From: Chthoniobacteraceae bacterium
GTDB taxonomy: Bacteria; Verrucomicrobiota; Verrucomicrobiia; Chthoniobacterales; Chthoniobacteraceae
Assembly: GCA_028293625.1 (NCBI GenBank)
Contig: JAQGOL010000005.1
Coordinates: 1-64,000 of the forward strand
DNA: 64,000 nucleotides
Direction of reading: 5' to 3'
Below are positions 8,036 through 19,635 of this stretch, piece by piece (position 1 is the stretch's first letter; every line of letters starts with the position of its first letter). A model generated the notes under the pieces. The model was not told the origin of the DNA. It made no database searches and saw only the letters and a list, made by a program, of their open reading frames with translations. The translations under genes and the position numbers were made by a program.

Positions 8036-9142
8036 TCAGTCCTGGCCAATCTGCGCCATCTTCAGATGTTTGGCGAAGAAGGCCGTGAGCTTTTCGAATG
8101 GGATAAGATTTACCCGATCATAGAGATCGACGTGTCCCGCGCCCTGAACGATGACCAGCTCCTTGGGTTCGCCGGCTCGCTTGTAAGCGTCTTCGCTGAA
8201 CTCCCTGGAGTGTGCGACGTCGCCGGTAATGAAGAGCATGGGGCGTGGAGAAATCGTTTCGATGTCGTTAAATGGGTAGAAATTCAGGAACTTGACCACG
8301 CCGGTCAGCGTCGGATGCGTCGTCAACTTCGGTGACCCGCCTTCCGGGGTGTATTCACCGCGAGGCATGCGGTAGAAGTCGTAAAACTCGCGCTGAATCG
8401 GGTCGGTATCCGCTGTCAGTTCGTGGGTAGTTCCGCCGGTGTATTTGGTTTCACCCCCGGCAAACTCCACGGATCTCTGTGCAACGGCGTCCTGGATAAG
8501 CTTTTTTCGCTGATCAAGTGTGAACGAGTGCTTGAGACCACTGCGGGCCGCGGCCCCCATGTCATACATACTGACGGTCGCGATGGCCTTCATTCGCGGG
8601 TCAATTTTAGCGGCACTGATGACGAAGCTTCCGCTGCCGCATATCCCCAGGACGCCAATCCGCTCTTTGTCCACCAACGCGTTGGTGCCTAGAAAATCCA
8701 CTGCTGCGCTGAAAGCCTCGGAGTAAACATCCGGCAAAACGGCATTGCGAGGCTGCCCCTCGCTCTCGCCCCAGAAGGGCAGATCGATGGCCAAGGTGAC
8801 AAAGCCCTGATCGGCCAGTTTCTGGGCATACAGGTTTGAACTCTGTTCCTTCACCGCGCCCATCGGATGCCCGATCACGATGGCAGGATATCTGACGTTC
8901 TGATCCAGATTTTTGGGAGTGAAAAGGTTCCCGGCGACGGCCATGCGGTATTGGTTCTTAAAGGTCACCTTCTGAACGGTAACCTTGTCGCTCTTATAAA
9001 AATTGTCCGCTCCCTGGGCCGTATCGGCGGATGCGGAGAGTGAACTGGTGAGAATGGTCAGTGGCATCATGAGGGGTTTGATCGGGTTTCCTGTTCGGTA
9101 GGGTGTCGGCTTATGAGGAGCCTCAGATGTGTCGTTATTCAT
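8036..9142 (-). CDS. Alpha/beta hydrolase (YcjY/dienelactone-hydrolase-like)
   Basis: 368 residues from the ATG at 9142; a longer frame to 9262 overlaps the AraC gene and its first 40 residues look non-native. Another possible start is the Met pair at 9070/9067, directly before a short hydrophobic stretch (PLTILTSSLSASA) that could be a signal peptide. The core has the oxyanion part IVIGHPMGAVKEQSS, the nucleophile elbow GICGSGSFV, and the late Asp/His in FITGDVAHSREF and GAGHVDLYD. These fit the uncharacterised YcjY-like serine hydrolases. A candidate AraC operator lies just upstream (9210-9171), and its closeness to 9142 also favours the shorter start. Confidence 0.83.
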   Translation of the reverse strand: MNNDTSEAPHKPTPYRTGNPIKPLMMPLTILTSSLSASADTAQGADNFYKSDKVTVQKVTFKNQYRMAVAGNLFTPKNLDQNVRYPAIVIGHPMGAVKEQSSNLYAQKLADQGFVTLAIDLPFWGESEGQPRNAVLPDVYSEAFSAAVDFLGTNALVDKERIGVLGICGSGSFVISAAKIDPRMKAIATVSMYDMGAAARSGLKHSFTLDQRKKLIQDAVAQRSVEFAGGETKYTGGTTHELTADTDPIQREFYDFYRMPRGEYTPEGGSPKLTTHPTLTGVVKFLNFYPFNDIETISPRPMLFITGDVAHSREFSEDAYKRAGEPKELVIVQGAGHVDLYDRVNLIPFEKLTAFFAKHLKMAQIGQD

Positions 9143-9170
9143 GGCCTCATCTTCGCGCACCTGCCGCCTG

Positions 9171-9214
9171 CCTGCTCCCGCGATCCTGCGGAGCCTGTCG
9201 TGATCCTGCGGGAA
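9171..9214 (-). promoter_or_regulatory. Candidate AraC-type operator, site 3
   Basis: On the minus strand TTCCCGCAGGATCACGACAG is followed, exactly 20 bases on, by CGCAGGATCGCGGGAG. The half-sites match those at 1769-1808 and 10220-10259. It lies between the stop of the AraC gene (9228) and the start of the alpha/beta hydrolase (9142 or 9070). Confidence 0.6.
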
Positions 9215-9227
9215 TCCCGAAACCCGT

Positions 9228-10133
9228 TTACAATGCCTTCCGAAACTCCGTCGGCGTGACACCGACCACTCGCCGGAAGACCTGCGCGAAATGGCTCGGG
9301 CTGGTGTAGCCGATTTCGAGTCCGATCTCGATGAGGCTGCGCGAGGTTTCCCTGATCATCTGCTGGGCGCGGGTGATTCGCTCGCGCGTGACAAATTGCA
9401 GCGGCGCCATGCCGGTCGTCTCCTTGAAGACATGGGAAAAGTGCGAGGAACTCAGTTCCACCAATTCGGCCAAACGCTCGATCGAGATTTCCTCGGCGAG
9501 ATTTTCGGCCACGTAATCCTGCACTTTGCGGAGCTGTCGAATGGGAAGCCCACCACTGTGTGCCTGCATCTGCGCCGCGGCCTCCGTGTATTTTTCCACA
9601 AGATGTGCGGCGAAGAGCTGTGTGAGCGCGGCGACCCGAGGCGACTTGCCTGGAACGCCCGCTGCCAAAAGCTCCGCGCAGGTCAGGCAGATTGGCCACA
9701 GGATCTCGTCCCGACCGAAAAAGTCGGCCACCTCCACACGATCGGCACTGCCGGGATAACGCATTTCCAGCGCCGCGAGGAACGGGTCAACGGCAATGTG
9801 AATGGAAAGATTATCGAGTTCCTCGCCGGGCGGCGATTGGAAGTGGACCTCGTAAGGGGTGCGCGAGCGCGTGACAAACAAGTCGCCCGCACGGATTTGC
9901 CGCGTGATCCAAGCTCCGCCCACGTCGCGCTCCCGGAATTCCGCCATCCCGCGAAGATTGCAGGAAATGTGCGGTTCAGGGGTGGCGGGCACGAGAAAGC
10001 GGTCGACCACGCGCGGGAGCCGCCAGCGCCGGGCAAAAAGCCCCGGCCACTGGAGAGCCACGCTATCTGCCACGACTTCGCCGGTGAGATACCGGGGAAA
10101 AGCGGCGGCAGTGCTGCGATCGGGTGCGTTCAC
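9228..10133 (-). CDS. AraC-family transcriptional regulator
   Basis: 301 residues from the GTG at 10133, chosen because the residues before it in the longer frame (up to 10310) have no family character and would cross the candidate operator. The N-terminal half (about 1-190) is a ligand-sensing region without a recognised cupin motif (GDLFVTRSRTPYEVHFQSPP). The C-terminal 100 residues hold both AraC helix-turn-helices: ISIERLAELVELSSSHFSHV and then EIGLEIGYTSPSHFAQVFRR, ending VTPTEFRKAL. It is divergent from the aldo/keto reductase. Direct repeats matching the AraC binding pattern lie in both flanks and upstream of 1961. Confidence 0.9.
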   Translation of the reverse strand: MNAPDRSTAAAFPRYLTGEVVADSVALQWPGLFARRWRLPRVVDRFLVPATPEPHISCNLRGMAEFRERDVGGAWITRQIRAGDLFVTRSRTPYEVHFQSPPGEELDNLSIHIAVDPFLAALEMRYPGSADRVEVADFFGRDEILWPICLTCAELLAAGVPGKSPRVAALTQLFAAHLVEKYTEAAAQMQAHSGGLPIRQLRKVQDYVAENLAEEISIERLAELVELSSSHFSHVFKETTGMAPLQFVTRERITRAQQMIRETSRSLIEIGLEIGYTSPSHFAQVFRRVVGVTPTEFRKAL

Positions 10134-10147
10134 GAGCCCAAGTCTAG

Positions 10148-11898
<1,751 letters not shown>

Positions 11899-12543
11899 AT
11901 GAATCATCCTGACGACCTTGAAATTAGCCGGCGTGAGTTTTTGGTCATGGGAACCGCAGCCGTGGCGGTGACGATGCTGCCTCCTCTGGCTGAGGCGCAG
12001 GCGCCTCCGGCTGCGCCGGTTGTCAAGCCCGCCGCGGTGAAGCTCGCCTTTAATGTAAATGGAAAGGCGCGCGAACTAGAAGTTGATACACGGACGACGT
12101 TGCTGGATGCGCTGCGAGAGCATCTGAATCTCACGGGCAGCAAGAAGGGGTGTGACCAAGGGCAGTGCGGCGCCTGCACCGTGCTAGTGGGCGGGCGGAG
12201 GATCGTTTCGTGTCTCACGCTGGCAGTGATGCATCAAGGCGACAGCATCACGACGATCGAGGGGTTGGGGACGCCGGACCATCTGCATCCGATGCAGGCC
12301 GCTTTTGTGAAATGCGATGGCTTCCAGTGCGGCTATTGCACGCCCGGCCAGATCTGTTCGGCGGTGGCAATGCTCCAGGAGGTCAAGGCCGGCATTCCAA
12401 GCCACGCAACCAGTGATCTCACCGCTGCGCCGCAATTGACACCCGCCGAGTTGCGGGAACGGATGAGCGGCAATATCTGTCGCTGCGGAGCCTATTCCAA
12501 TATTGCGGAGGCGATCACAGAAGTAGCCGGGAGGACTGCATGA
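11899..12543 (+). CDS. paoA: Molybdenum hydroxylase, [2Fe-2S] subunit (PaoA-type)
   Basis: 214 residues. The N-terminus carries a twin-arginine signal ([18 protein letters not shown]), so the assembled enzyme is exported folded to the periplasm, as for E. coli PaoABC. Two cluster domains follow. The plant-ferredoxin type has CDQGQCGAC and a later C in RIVSC; the helical second domain has [10 protein letters not shown] and CRCGAY. The subunit passes electrons between the molybdenum centre and FAD. It overlaps the FAD subunit by four bases (ATGA), which indicates translational coupling. Confidence 0.93.
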   Translation: MNHPDDLEISRREFLVMGTAAVAVTMLPPLAEAQAPPAAPVVKPAAVKLAFNVNGKARELEVDTRTTLLDALREHLNLTGSKKGCDQGQCGACTVLVGGRRIVSCLTLAVMHQGDSITTIEGLGTPDHLHPMQAAFVKCDGFQCGYCTPGQICSAVAMLQEVKAGIPSHATSDLTAAPQLTPAELRERMSGNICRCGAYSNIAEAITEVAGRTA

Positions 12544-13493
12544 AAGCGTTCACCTTCGAGCGCGCGAATTCACCGGCCGAAGCGGCAGCAGCGGCCGTAC
12601 GGAACCCAGGTTCCCGGTTCATCGCGGGCGGGACAAATCTGCTCGACCTAATGAAGCTGGAGATTGAAACGCCGAGTCACCTGATCGACGTCAACGGCCT
12701 CGCGCTCGACAAGATCGAAGCCACGGCGGAAGGCGGGCTGCGCATCGGTGCGCTGGTGCGCAACACAGACCTCGCGGCGGATGAGCGCGTGCGCCGCGAC
12801 TACGGCGTGCTTGCCCGCGCACTGGTCGCCGGCGCTACTGGGCAATTGCGCAACATGGCGACGACCGCAGGCAACCTGCTGCAGCGGACGCGGTGCCCGT
12901 ATTTCTACGACACCAACCAGCCCTGCAACAAACGCGCGCCCGGCAGCGGCTGCGGCGCAATTGGCGGGTTCAGCCGGCAGCACGCGATCGTGGGTGTGAG
13001 CGAGGCGTGCATTGCAACGCACCCGAGCGACATGGCCGTGGCAATGCGCGTGCTTGATGCCGTGGTCGAAACAATTCGGCCAGATGGATCCACGCGCAGC
13101 ATTCCGATCGCAGAGTTTCATCGTTTGCCTGGCGACGAGCCGCATATCGACCACCTGCTGACGCCCGGCGAGCTGATCACGGCCGTAACATTGCCGAAAC
13201 CTGCCGGCGGTAAACAAATCTATCTCAAGGTGCGCGACCGGGCGTCGTTTGCGTTCGCGCTCATCTCCGTAGCGGCGATCATCTTTCCCGATGGCACTGG
13301 GCGCGTGGCGCTTGGAGGTGTGGCGCACAAGCCGTGGCGTGTCGAGGAAGCCGAGAGCGAGATGCCGCGCGGCGCCAAAGCGCTAACAGCGCGTTTGCTC
13401 GCTGGGGCCAAGCCAACGCCCGAAAACGCATTTAAGCTAAAGCTTGTCGAGCGCGCTCTGGCCTCAGTGCTCGCGGAAGCCAAAGGAGCCTGA
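12540..13493 (+). CDS. paoB: Molybdenum hydroxylase, FAD and [4Fe-4S] subunit (PaoB-type)
   Basis: 317 residues. The FAD-binding loop is [13 protein letters not shown], with a second contact in [13 protein letters not shown]. The insert with cysteines in [20 protein letters not shown] and later [11 protein letters not shown] is the hallmark of the PaoB/YagS group, which carries an extra [4Fe-4S] cluster compared with xanthine dehydrogenase. The C-terminal CO-dehydrogenase-flavoprotein domain follows. It is followed after two bases by the first molybdenum subunit. Confidence 0.92.
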   Translation: MKAFTFERANSPAEAAAAAVRNPGSRFIAGGTNLLDLMKLEIETPSHLIDVNGLALDKIEATAEGGLRIGALVRNTDLAADERVRRDYGVLARALVAGATGQLRNMATTAGNLLQRTRCPYFYDTNQPCNKRAPGSGCGAIGGFSRQHAIVGVSEACIATHPSDMAVAMRVLDAVVETIRPDGSTRSIPIAEFHRLPGDEPHIDHLLTPGELITAVTLPKPAGGKQIYLKVRDRASFAFALISVAAIIFPDGTGRVALGGVAHKPWRVEEAESEMPRGAKALTARLLAGAKPTPENAFKLKLVERALASVLAEAKGA

Positions 13494-13495
13494 CC

Positions 13496-15766
13496 ATGAA
13501 ATTCGATACTCCCGCGACGACCAACCCAATCGACCAGTTGAAGGTCGTCGGCAAAGCCACTGATCGAATTGATGGCCCACTCAAGACGACCGGCACCGCG
13601 CCTTATGCCTACGAGCGGCACGATGTGGTCCCGAATCAGGCTTACGGCTACATTGTGGGCGCGGCCATTGCGAGGGGCCGCATCGTCTTGATGGACCTCG
13701 CCGCGGCCAAGGCGGCTCCAGGTGTGCTCGCCATCGTCACCGCCGAAAACGCGGGCAGGCTGGGCAAGGGAAAGTTCAACACTGCACCCCTCCTCGGCGG
13801 CCCCGAAATTCAGCATTACCATCAAGCCGTCGGGGTCGTTGTCGCCGAGACTTTCGAGCAAGCCCGAGCGGCGGCGCAACTTGTGCGTGTCGAGTATGCG
13901 CGGGTAAAGGGTGCGTTCGATCTCGAATCGGCGAAGGAGACCGCCGGCCCTGCCAAACAACTCGCAGGCGGGGGGACATCTGACAGCAAGGTCGGCGACT
14001 TCGACGCCGCTTTCACTGCCGCGCCCGTGCAGTTTGATGCCACTTACACGACGGCCTACGAATCACACAGCATGATGGAGCCGCACGCGACCATTGCCGC
14101 GTGGGAGGGAGATCAGCTCACGATCTGGACTTCAAATCAGATGATCGCCTGGGCAGCGGGCGACATGGCGCAGACGCTCGGCATTTCGAGGGAGAAGGTC
14201 CGCGTGATATCACCGTTTATCGGCGGTGGTTTTGGGGGTAAACTCTTTCTTCGTGCCGATGCCTTAATGGCTGCGCTTGGCGCACGCGCCGCCGGCCGGC
14301 CCGTGAAGGTGGCGCTCCAGCGGGCCTTGATGCCTAACAACACGACCCACCGCGCGGCGACCATCCAGCGCATCCGCCTTGGCGCGACGAAGGAGGGCAA
14401 GCTCACCGCTATCGCGCACGAAAGCTGGTCGGGCGATCAGCCGGACGGAAAGCCTGAGACGGCAGCCATGCAGACGCGCTCGCTTTACGCGGGCGCCGAC
14501 CGCATGACGGCGCATCGGCTCGCCGTACTCGATCTACCCGAGGCGAACGCCATGCGCGCCCCCGGCGAAGCGCCCGGCATGGCGGCGCTGGAAATCGCCA
14601 TGGATGAAATGGCAGAGAAGCTTGGGTTGGACCCGGTCGAGTTCCGGATCCTCAACGACACACAGGTTGTCCCGGACAATCCGGCCAAGCCCGATTCCTC
14701 CGACCCGCAATCGAAGAAGCCCGAGCAGACGAAGCGGGTTGCGCAGCCGCCGTTTTCAAAGCGGCAATTTGTCGAGTGCCTGCGTCTCGGGGCAAAGCGC
14801 TTCGGGTGGGAGAAACGTCATTCAAAACCCGGCGGCGTGCGGGACGGACGCTGGCTTGTGGGCATCGGAATGGCCGCGGCATTCCGGGACAACCTCCTCA
14901 CCAAATCGGCCGCACGCGTGCGCCTCGACGGGCGTGGAACCGTCACGGTCGAGACCGACATGACCGACATCGGTACCGGCAGCTATACCATCATCGCGCA
15001 GACAGCCGCTGAGATGATGGGCGTGCCGCTGGAGCAGGTTGTCGTGCGGCTGGGTGACTCGACCTTCCCGGAATCGTGCGGCTCAGGCGGGCAGTGGGGC
15101 GGCAACAACTCAACTGCGGGCGTTTATGCCGCGTGCATGAAGTTGCGCGAAGCGATCGCGCAGAAGGCCAAGTTTAATGTCGGCGACGCCGTTTTTGCCG
15201 ACGGCCAAGTGCGTGTCGGTGACCGCAGGATGTCGCTGGCCGAGGTGGCTGGCGAGCAGGGAATGGTAGCGGAGGACTTCATTGAATACGGCGATCTGGA
15301 TAAGCAGTATCATCAGTCCACTTTCGGCGCGCATTTCGTGGAGGTCGGAGTCGATCTCTACACGGGCGTTACCCGAGTGCGGCGCATGCTCGCCGTTTGC
15401 GCCTGCGGCCGCATCCTCAATCCCAAGACGGCACGCAGTCAGGTGATTGGCGCAATGACGATGGGCGTGGGCGCGGCGCTAATGGAAGAACTCGCGGTGG
15501 ACAAGCGCATCGGCTTTTTCGTCAACCACGACCTCGCCACTTACGAGGTGCCGGTCCACGCCGACATCCCTCACCAAGAAGTGATCTTTTTGGACGAAAC
15601 TGATCCGATCTCCTCGCCGATGAAGGCGAAGGGTGTCGCAGAACTCGGCATTTGCGGGGTCGCGGCCGCGGTTGCGAATGCAATCTACAACGCCACCGGT
15701 GTGCGGGTGCGCAACTATCCTATGACGCTGGACAAGCTCCTCGACGGGCTACCAGAGATCGCATGA
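13496..15766 (+). CDS. paoC: Molybdenum hydroxylase, molybdopterin-binding subunit 1 (PaoC-type)
   Basis: 756 residues, full length for PaoC/YagR. Landmarks are the N-terminal GTAPYAYERHDV, the cofactor-binding loops FIGGGFGGKLF and MRAPGEAPGM, the segment TDIGTGSYTIIAQTAAEMM, SGSGGQ-like packing (CGSGGQWGGNN), and the catalytic glutamate in KGVAELGICGVA. The enzyme would oxidise aldehydes to carboxylic acids in the periplasm, using the cytosine-dinucleotide form of the cofactor. It is closely related to the next gene, with near-identical stretches; the two look like a tandem duplication. Confidence 0.92.
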   Translation: MKFDTPATTNPIDQLKVVGKATDRIDGPLKTTGTAPYAYERHDVVPNQAYGYIVGAAIARGRIVLMDLAAAKAAPGVLAIVTAENAGRLGKGKFNTAPLLGGPEIQHYHQAVGVVVAETFEQARAAAQLVRVEYARVKGAFDLESAKETAGPAKQLAGGGTSDSKVGDFDAAFTAAPVQFDATYTTAYESHSMMEPHATIAAWEGDQLTIWTSNQMIAWAAGDMAQTLGISREKVRVISPFIGGGFGGKLFLRADALMAALGARAAGRPVKVALQRALMPNNTTHRAATIQRIRLGATKEGKLTAIAHESWSGDQPDGKPETAAMQTRSLYAGADRMTAHRLAVLDLPEANAMRAPGEAPGMAALEIAMDEMAEKLGLDPVEFRILNDTQVVPDNPAKPDSSDPQSKKPEQTKRVAQPPFSKRQFVECLRLGAKRFGWEKRHSKPGGVRDGRWLVGIGMAAAFRDNLLTKSAARVRLDGRGTVTVETDMTDIGTGSYTIIAQTAAEMMGVPLEQVVVRLGDSTFPESCGSGGQWGGNNSTAGVYAACMKLREAIAQKAKFNVGDAVFADGQVRVGDRRMSLAEVAGEQGMVAEDFIEYGDLDKQYHQSTFGAHFVEVGVDLYTGVTRVRRMLAVCACGRILNPKTARSQVIGAMTMGVGAALMEELAVDKRIGFFVNHDLATYEVPVHADIPHQEVIFLDETDPISSPMKAKGVAELGICGVAAAVANAIYNATGVRVRNYPMTLDKLLDGLPEIA

Positions 15767-15819
15767 TCGACAAATTTCATCAGCGGCCAGCGTCATCCGT
15801 CCACTAACCACAAGCTGCC

Positions 15820-18096
15820 ATGAAGTTCGACACGCCCGCTACGAAGAACCCGATCGACCAGTTGAAGGTAGTCGGCAAACCCGTCGACCGGGTCGAAGGA
15901 CGGTTGAAGGTGACGGGCACCGCACCCTATGCCTATGAGCGGCACGACGTAGTTGCCGACCAAGCTTACGGCTACATCGTTGCTTCGGCCATTGCGAAAG
16001 GCCGCATCGTCTCCATAGATCTTGCTGCGGCCAAGGCGTCCCCGGGCGTGCTCGCCATCGTCACTGCCGATAATGCGGGCATCGTCGATAAGGGCGCATT
16101 CTACGTCGCCCGTCCCATTGCCGGTCCGGAGGTGGACCATTATCATCAGGCAATCGGTGTCGTGGTAGCGGAAACCTTCGAGCAGGCTCGCGCGGCCGCG
16201 GCCCTCGTTCGAGTCAAATATCTCCGGGCCGACGGCGTCTTTGATCTCGCAGCGGTGAAAGACACCGCACCCATTTCGAAACCCGGGGCGTTCGGCCCGC
16301 CGCCTGAGACCTTAGTCGACGATTTCGAGGGCGCTTTCAGCACTGCGCCGGTGAAGCTCGACGAGACTTACACCACGCCCGACCAGACCCACGCGATGAT
16401 GGAGCCACACGCCACCATCGCGGCTTGGGACGGTGACCGGCTCACCCTCTGGACTTCAATCCAGCAGATCAATTGGGGCGTGCGCGACATTGCGAAAACG
16501 CTGGGTATCCCGAAGGAAAATGTTCGCATCCTCTCGCCTTACATCGGCGGTGGCTTCGGTGGGAAGGGCACGATCCTGCCGGATGCTGTCATGGCATCAA
16601 TCGCGGCACGTGCGGCCAAACGCCCGGTGAAGCTGGCGCTGCCTCGGGCGATGATGATGAACAACACGACGCATCGCCCCGCGACAATCCAGCGAATCCG
16701 AATCGGCGCGAGCCAGGACGGCAGGATCACTGCGATCGGACACGAGAGCTGGTCCGGCAATCTGCCGGGTGGAAGGCCGGAAGCCGCAACCATCTCGACG
16801 CGCGTCCTTTACGCCGGCGAGAACCGGATGACGCGCCTCCGGCTGGCAACGCTCGACCTGCCCGAAGGCAGCGCGATGCGCGCGCCGGGCGAAGCGCCGG
16901 GGATGATGGCGCTGGAGGTTGCGATGGATGAAATGGCCGAGAAGCTTGGCCTCGATCCCATCGAGTTTAGGATCATCAATGACACGCAGGTCGTGCCCGA
17001 CAATTCCGGCCGCCCCGCCTCGAATGATCCTCAGGCGAACCAGCCCAACACGCAGGCGGACTCAAAGCTCCCGGGGCGCCCCTTTTCGCAGCGTCAACTC
17101 GTTGAGTGCCTGCGCACCGGCGCGGAGCGCTTCGGTTGGAACAAGCGTAATCCGAAGCCCGGCAAGACCCGCGACGGGCGCTGGCTGGTGGGCATCGGTG
17201 TCGCCGCCGCCGTCCGTGGTGCGCCAATCACGAAATCTGCCGCCCGTGTCCGGCTCGATGGCCGCGGCCAAGTAACGGTCGAAACCGACATGACCGACAT
17301 TGGCACCGGCAGCTACACGATCATCGCTCAGACCGCGGCCGAGATGATGGGCGTGCCGCTGGAAAAAGTCGTCGTGCGCCTGGGCGACTCGCGTTTTCCT
17401 GAATCGTCCGGATCAGGGGGGCAGTGGGGCGCGGCATCGTCTACTGCAGGCGTCTTCGCAGCGTGCATGAAGTTGCGTGAGATCGTGGTGCGGAAGCTCG
17501 GATTTAATGCGGAGGATGCAGTGTTCAGTGATGGCCAAGTCCGCTCGGGTGATCGCATGGCGACGCTAGGCGACGCGGCGAAGGAGGCGGAACTCGTCGG
17601 CGAGGATGCGATGGAGTATGGCGACTTGAGCAAACGATTCGAGCAGCAGACCTTTGGCGCTCACTTCGCCGAAGTCGGCGTGGATGCGATGACTGGCGAG
17701 ATCCGCGTCCGGCGCATGCTGGCGGTGTGCGCGGCCGGCCGCATTCTCAACCCCAAGACGGCACGCAGCCAGGTGATCGGCGGCATGACAATGGGTGTTG
17801 GCGCCGCGCTCATGGAGGCGCTTGTCGTGGACAAGCGGATCGGCTTTTTCGTTAATCACGACCTCGCCACCTACGAAGTGCCGGTCCACGCCGACCTTCC
17901 GCACCAAGAGGTGATCTTCCTCGACGAAGTTGATGCGACTGCCTCGCCGTTAAAGGCGAAAGGCGTTGGCGAACTTGGCATAAGCGGTGTCGCCCCAGCC
18001 GTCGCTAACGCGATCTATAACGCCACTGGCGTGCGCGTGCGCAACTATCCGATCACGGTCGAGAAACTCATCGATGGCCTTCCGGAGATCGCATGA
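15820..18096 (+). CDS. Molybdenum hydroxylase, molybdopterin-binding subunit 2 (tandem PaoC paralog)
   Basis: 758 residues, starting 53 bases after subunit 1 with the same MKFDTPAT-NPIDQLKVVGK opening. Cofactor loops YIGGGFGGKGT and MRAPGEAPGM and the catalytic Glu in KGVGELGISGVA are intact. Differences cluster around the active-site entrance: CGSGGQWGGNNSTAG in copy 1 becomes SGSGGQWGAASSTAG, MAAAFRDNL becomes VAAAVRGAP, and the substrate-side segment after the IQQINWG region also changes. Copy 2 has no FeS or FAD partner of its own, so both probably assemble on the same PaoA and PaoB and differ in substrate. It overlaps the XdhC gene by four bases. Confidence 0.9.
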   Translation: MKFDTPATKNPIDQLKVVGKPVDRVEGRLKVTGTAPYAYERHDVVADQAYGYIVASAIAKGRIVSIDLAAAKASPGVLAIVTADNAGIVDKGAFYVARPIAGPEVDHYHQAIGVVVAETFEQARAAAALVRVKYLRADGVFDLAAVKDTAPISKPGAFGPPPETLVDDFEGAFSTAPVKLDETYTTPDQTHAMMEPHATIAAWDGDRLTLWTSIQQINWGVRDIAKTLGIPKENVRILSPYIGGGFGGKGTILPDAVMASIAARAAKRPVKLALPRAMMMNNTTHRPATIQRIRIGASQDGRITAIGHESWSGNLPGGRPEAATISTRVLYAGENRMTRLRLATLDLPEGSAMRAPGEAPGMMALEVAMDEMAEKLGLDPIEFRIINDTQVVPDNSGRPASNDPQANQPNTQADSKLPGRPFSQRQLVECLRTGAERFGWNKRNPKPGKTRDGRWLVGIGVAAAVRGAPITKSAARVRLDGRGQVTVETDMTDIGTGSYTIIAQTAAEMMGVPLEKVVVRLGDSRFPESSGSGGQWGAASSTAGVFAACMKLREIVVRKLGFNAEDAVFSDGQVRSGDRMATLGDAAKEAELVGEDAMEYGDLSKRFEQQTFGAHFAEVGVDAMTGEIRVRRMLAVCAAGRILNPKTARSQVIGGMTMGVGAALMEALVVDKRIGFFVNHDLATYEVPVHADLPHQEVIFLDEVDATASPLKAKGVGELGISGVAPAVANAIYNATGVRVRNYPITVEKLIDGLPEIA

Positions 18097-19004
18097 AGGA
18101 GGTCCGCGAAATCATCCGATTCTGGGAAGCGCGCCGCAGGCAGCCACTTGCTTTGGCGACACTCGTTGCCGCGCGTGGTTCGAGCTACCGGCGGCCGGGC
18201 GCACGGATGCTGATCAGCGCCGGGGGAGAGTCCGCTGGTGGAATCAGTGCTGGCTGCATTGAAGACGACGTGATCGTCTGCGCTCGCGAGGTTCTCCGGA
18301 GCGGGGCGCCAAGGTTGATGACCTTCGACACCCGGCTTCGCTTTGGCTGCGCCGGCACGATCGACATCTTCGTGGAGCGTGTCCGCGACGAGCTGATGGC
18401 CGAGCTGCGCAACAGTCTTTGTCAGCGACAGGGTTGTCGGCTGGAGACGGTCCTACACGGTACGGCGCGCGGCACTTGCATCACCACAGGCATTGAAGCG
18501 GGTTCTGATACGTTCCTACAAACAATCGAGCCAGCCCTGCAGCTAATTCTGATTGGTGATAGCTCCGACACGGACGCGCTGCGCGCCCACGCCGAGCTGC
18601 TCGGCTGGGATGTGGTGCAAATGAACGCCGCGCCAGTGCCTCCGGAGATGCTCGATCATCGGACGGCCGTCGTCCTCGCCACGCATAATTTCGGGCGCGA
18701 CTGCGCGGCTCTGCGAGAACTACTGCCTGCGGGACTGAAATACCTTGGGCTCATCGGCTCGCGCCGGCGCCGCGACGACCTTCTTTTTGATGTAATGCAC
18801 CATAGGGTGAATTGTCACTCACGCCTGTTTGCCCCGGCTGGATTGCACCTCGGCGCGGAGTCGCCAGAAGAGATCGCGCTTTCCATCGCGGCAGAAATTC
18901 AGAGCGTGTTTGCACACGGCACTGGCGAGCAGTTGCGCAATCGCCGAGCGCCCATCCATCAGCCCGCCGTTCAAACTTTCGCATGCGCAAAATCGCCGGC
19001 ATAA
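18093..19004 (+). CDS. XdhC/CoxI/PaoD-family molybdenum enzyme maturation factor
   Basis: 303 residues. The N-terminal XdhC/CoxI domain has LATLVAARGSSYRRPGARML, SAGGISAGCIEDDV and FGCAGTIDIFVE. The C-terminal Rossmann half has LQLILIGDSSDTDALRAHAE and GLIGSRRRRDDLLFD. Proteins of this family bind the molybdenum cofactor, see to its sulfuration and insert it into the apo-hydroxylase; PaoD does so for PaoABC. The gene is translationally coupled to molybdenum subunit 2 and overlaps the following nucleotidyltransferase by 22 bases. Confidence 0.9.
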   Translation: MKEVREIIRFWEARRRQPLALATLVAARGSSYRRPGARMLISAGGESAGGISAGCIEDDVIVCAREVLRSGAPRLMTFDTRLRFGCAGTIDIFVERVRDELMAELRNSLCQRQGCRLETVLHGTARGTCITTGIEAGSDTFLQTIEPALQLILIGDSSDTDALRAHAELLGWDVVQMNAAPVPPEMLDHRTAVVLATHNFGRDCAALRELLPAGLKYLGLIGSRRRRDDLLFDVMHHRVNCHSRLFAPAGLHLGAESPEEIALSIAAEIQSVFAHGTGEQLRNRRAPIHQPAVQTFACAKSPA

Positions 19005-19635
19005 TCCTGGCTGCGGGCGGATCGACCCGCCTCGGAGAGCCCAACAATTGCTCGAACTTCACGGCGAGACATTGGTCCACGCGGCGGTTCGTGCCGCGCA
19101 GCAAGGAGGGTGCGACCCCGTCTGCGTGGTGACAGGCCACTCGCACCAGGCGGTGGAAAATGCAGTGGCCGATTTACACCCGATGCTGGTTCGAAATGAA
19201 AACTGGCAGCTCGGCATGGGCAGCTCCGTTTGCCTCGGCGTGAAGGCCTTACAGCCAGTTTCCGCCCTCGTTTTGCTGGCGTGTGATCAACCCGCAGTGG
19301 ACGCGAAAGTGATCGGCGCTCTCATCGAGCAGCACGATCAAACCGGACGCGCAATCGTGGCCTCCTGCTACTCCGGCACGCTCGGCATCCCGGCCTTATT
19401 TAACCACTCGTGCTTCTCCGAGCTGCAAAGATTGTCCGGCGACCGCGGGGCGAAGGCAGTCATTCAAGCCGACATTACTCGAGTCACACTCTTCGAGTTT
19501 CCCGCCGGCGCCTTGGATATCGACTCATCAGACGATCTGCGGATGTGGCGAGCGCGAGTCAATGTCGCTTCTTCCAATCAGGTCCATGGTGAAGCCCCAA
19601 TAGATCGGCGTCGATCCGCACATGGCACCCGGTGA
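18983..19635 (+). pseudogene. MobA/MocA-like nucleotidyltransferase with a -1 frameshift
   Basis: The start MRKIAGIILAAGGSTRLGEP (ATG at 18983) is the nucleotide-binding loop of the NTP-transferase family. Right after it the frame breaks; the neighbouring frame continues QLLELHGETLVHAAVRAAQQ, MLVRNENWQLGMGSSV and LVLLACDQPAVD to the stop at 19635. Restoring one A in the CCCAA run at 19040-19044 joins both as GEPKQLLELHGETLV. MocA relatives add CMP to molybdopterin to make the dinucleotide cofactor that PaoABC enzymes need, which fits the operon. If the break is real, cofactor conversion would depend on another copy elsewhere; the one at 1.4 kb is too decayed. Confidence 0.85.

Noticed and set aside
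7061-8335. 424-residue plus-strand ORF opposite the SDR and hydrolase genes
   Set aside because: It is the antisense shadow of the SDR and hydrolase coding regions, which have full catalytic motifs. The translation has no family features.
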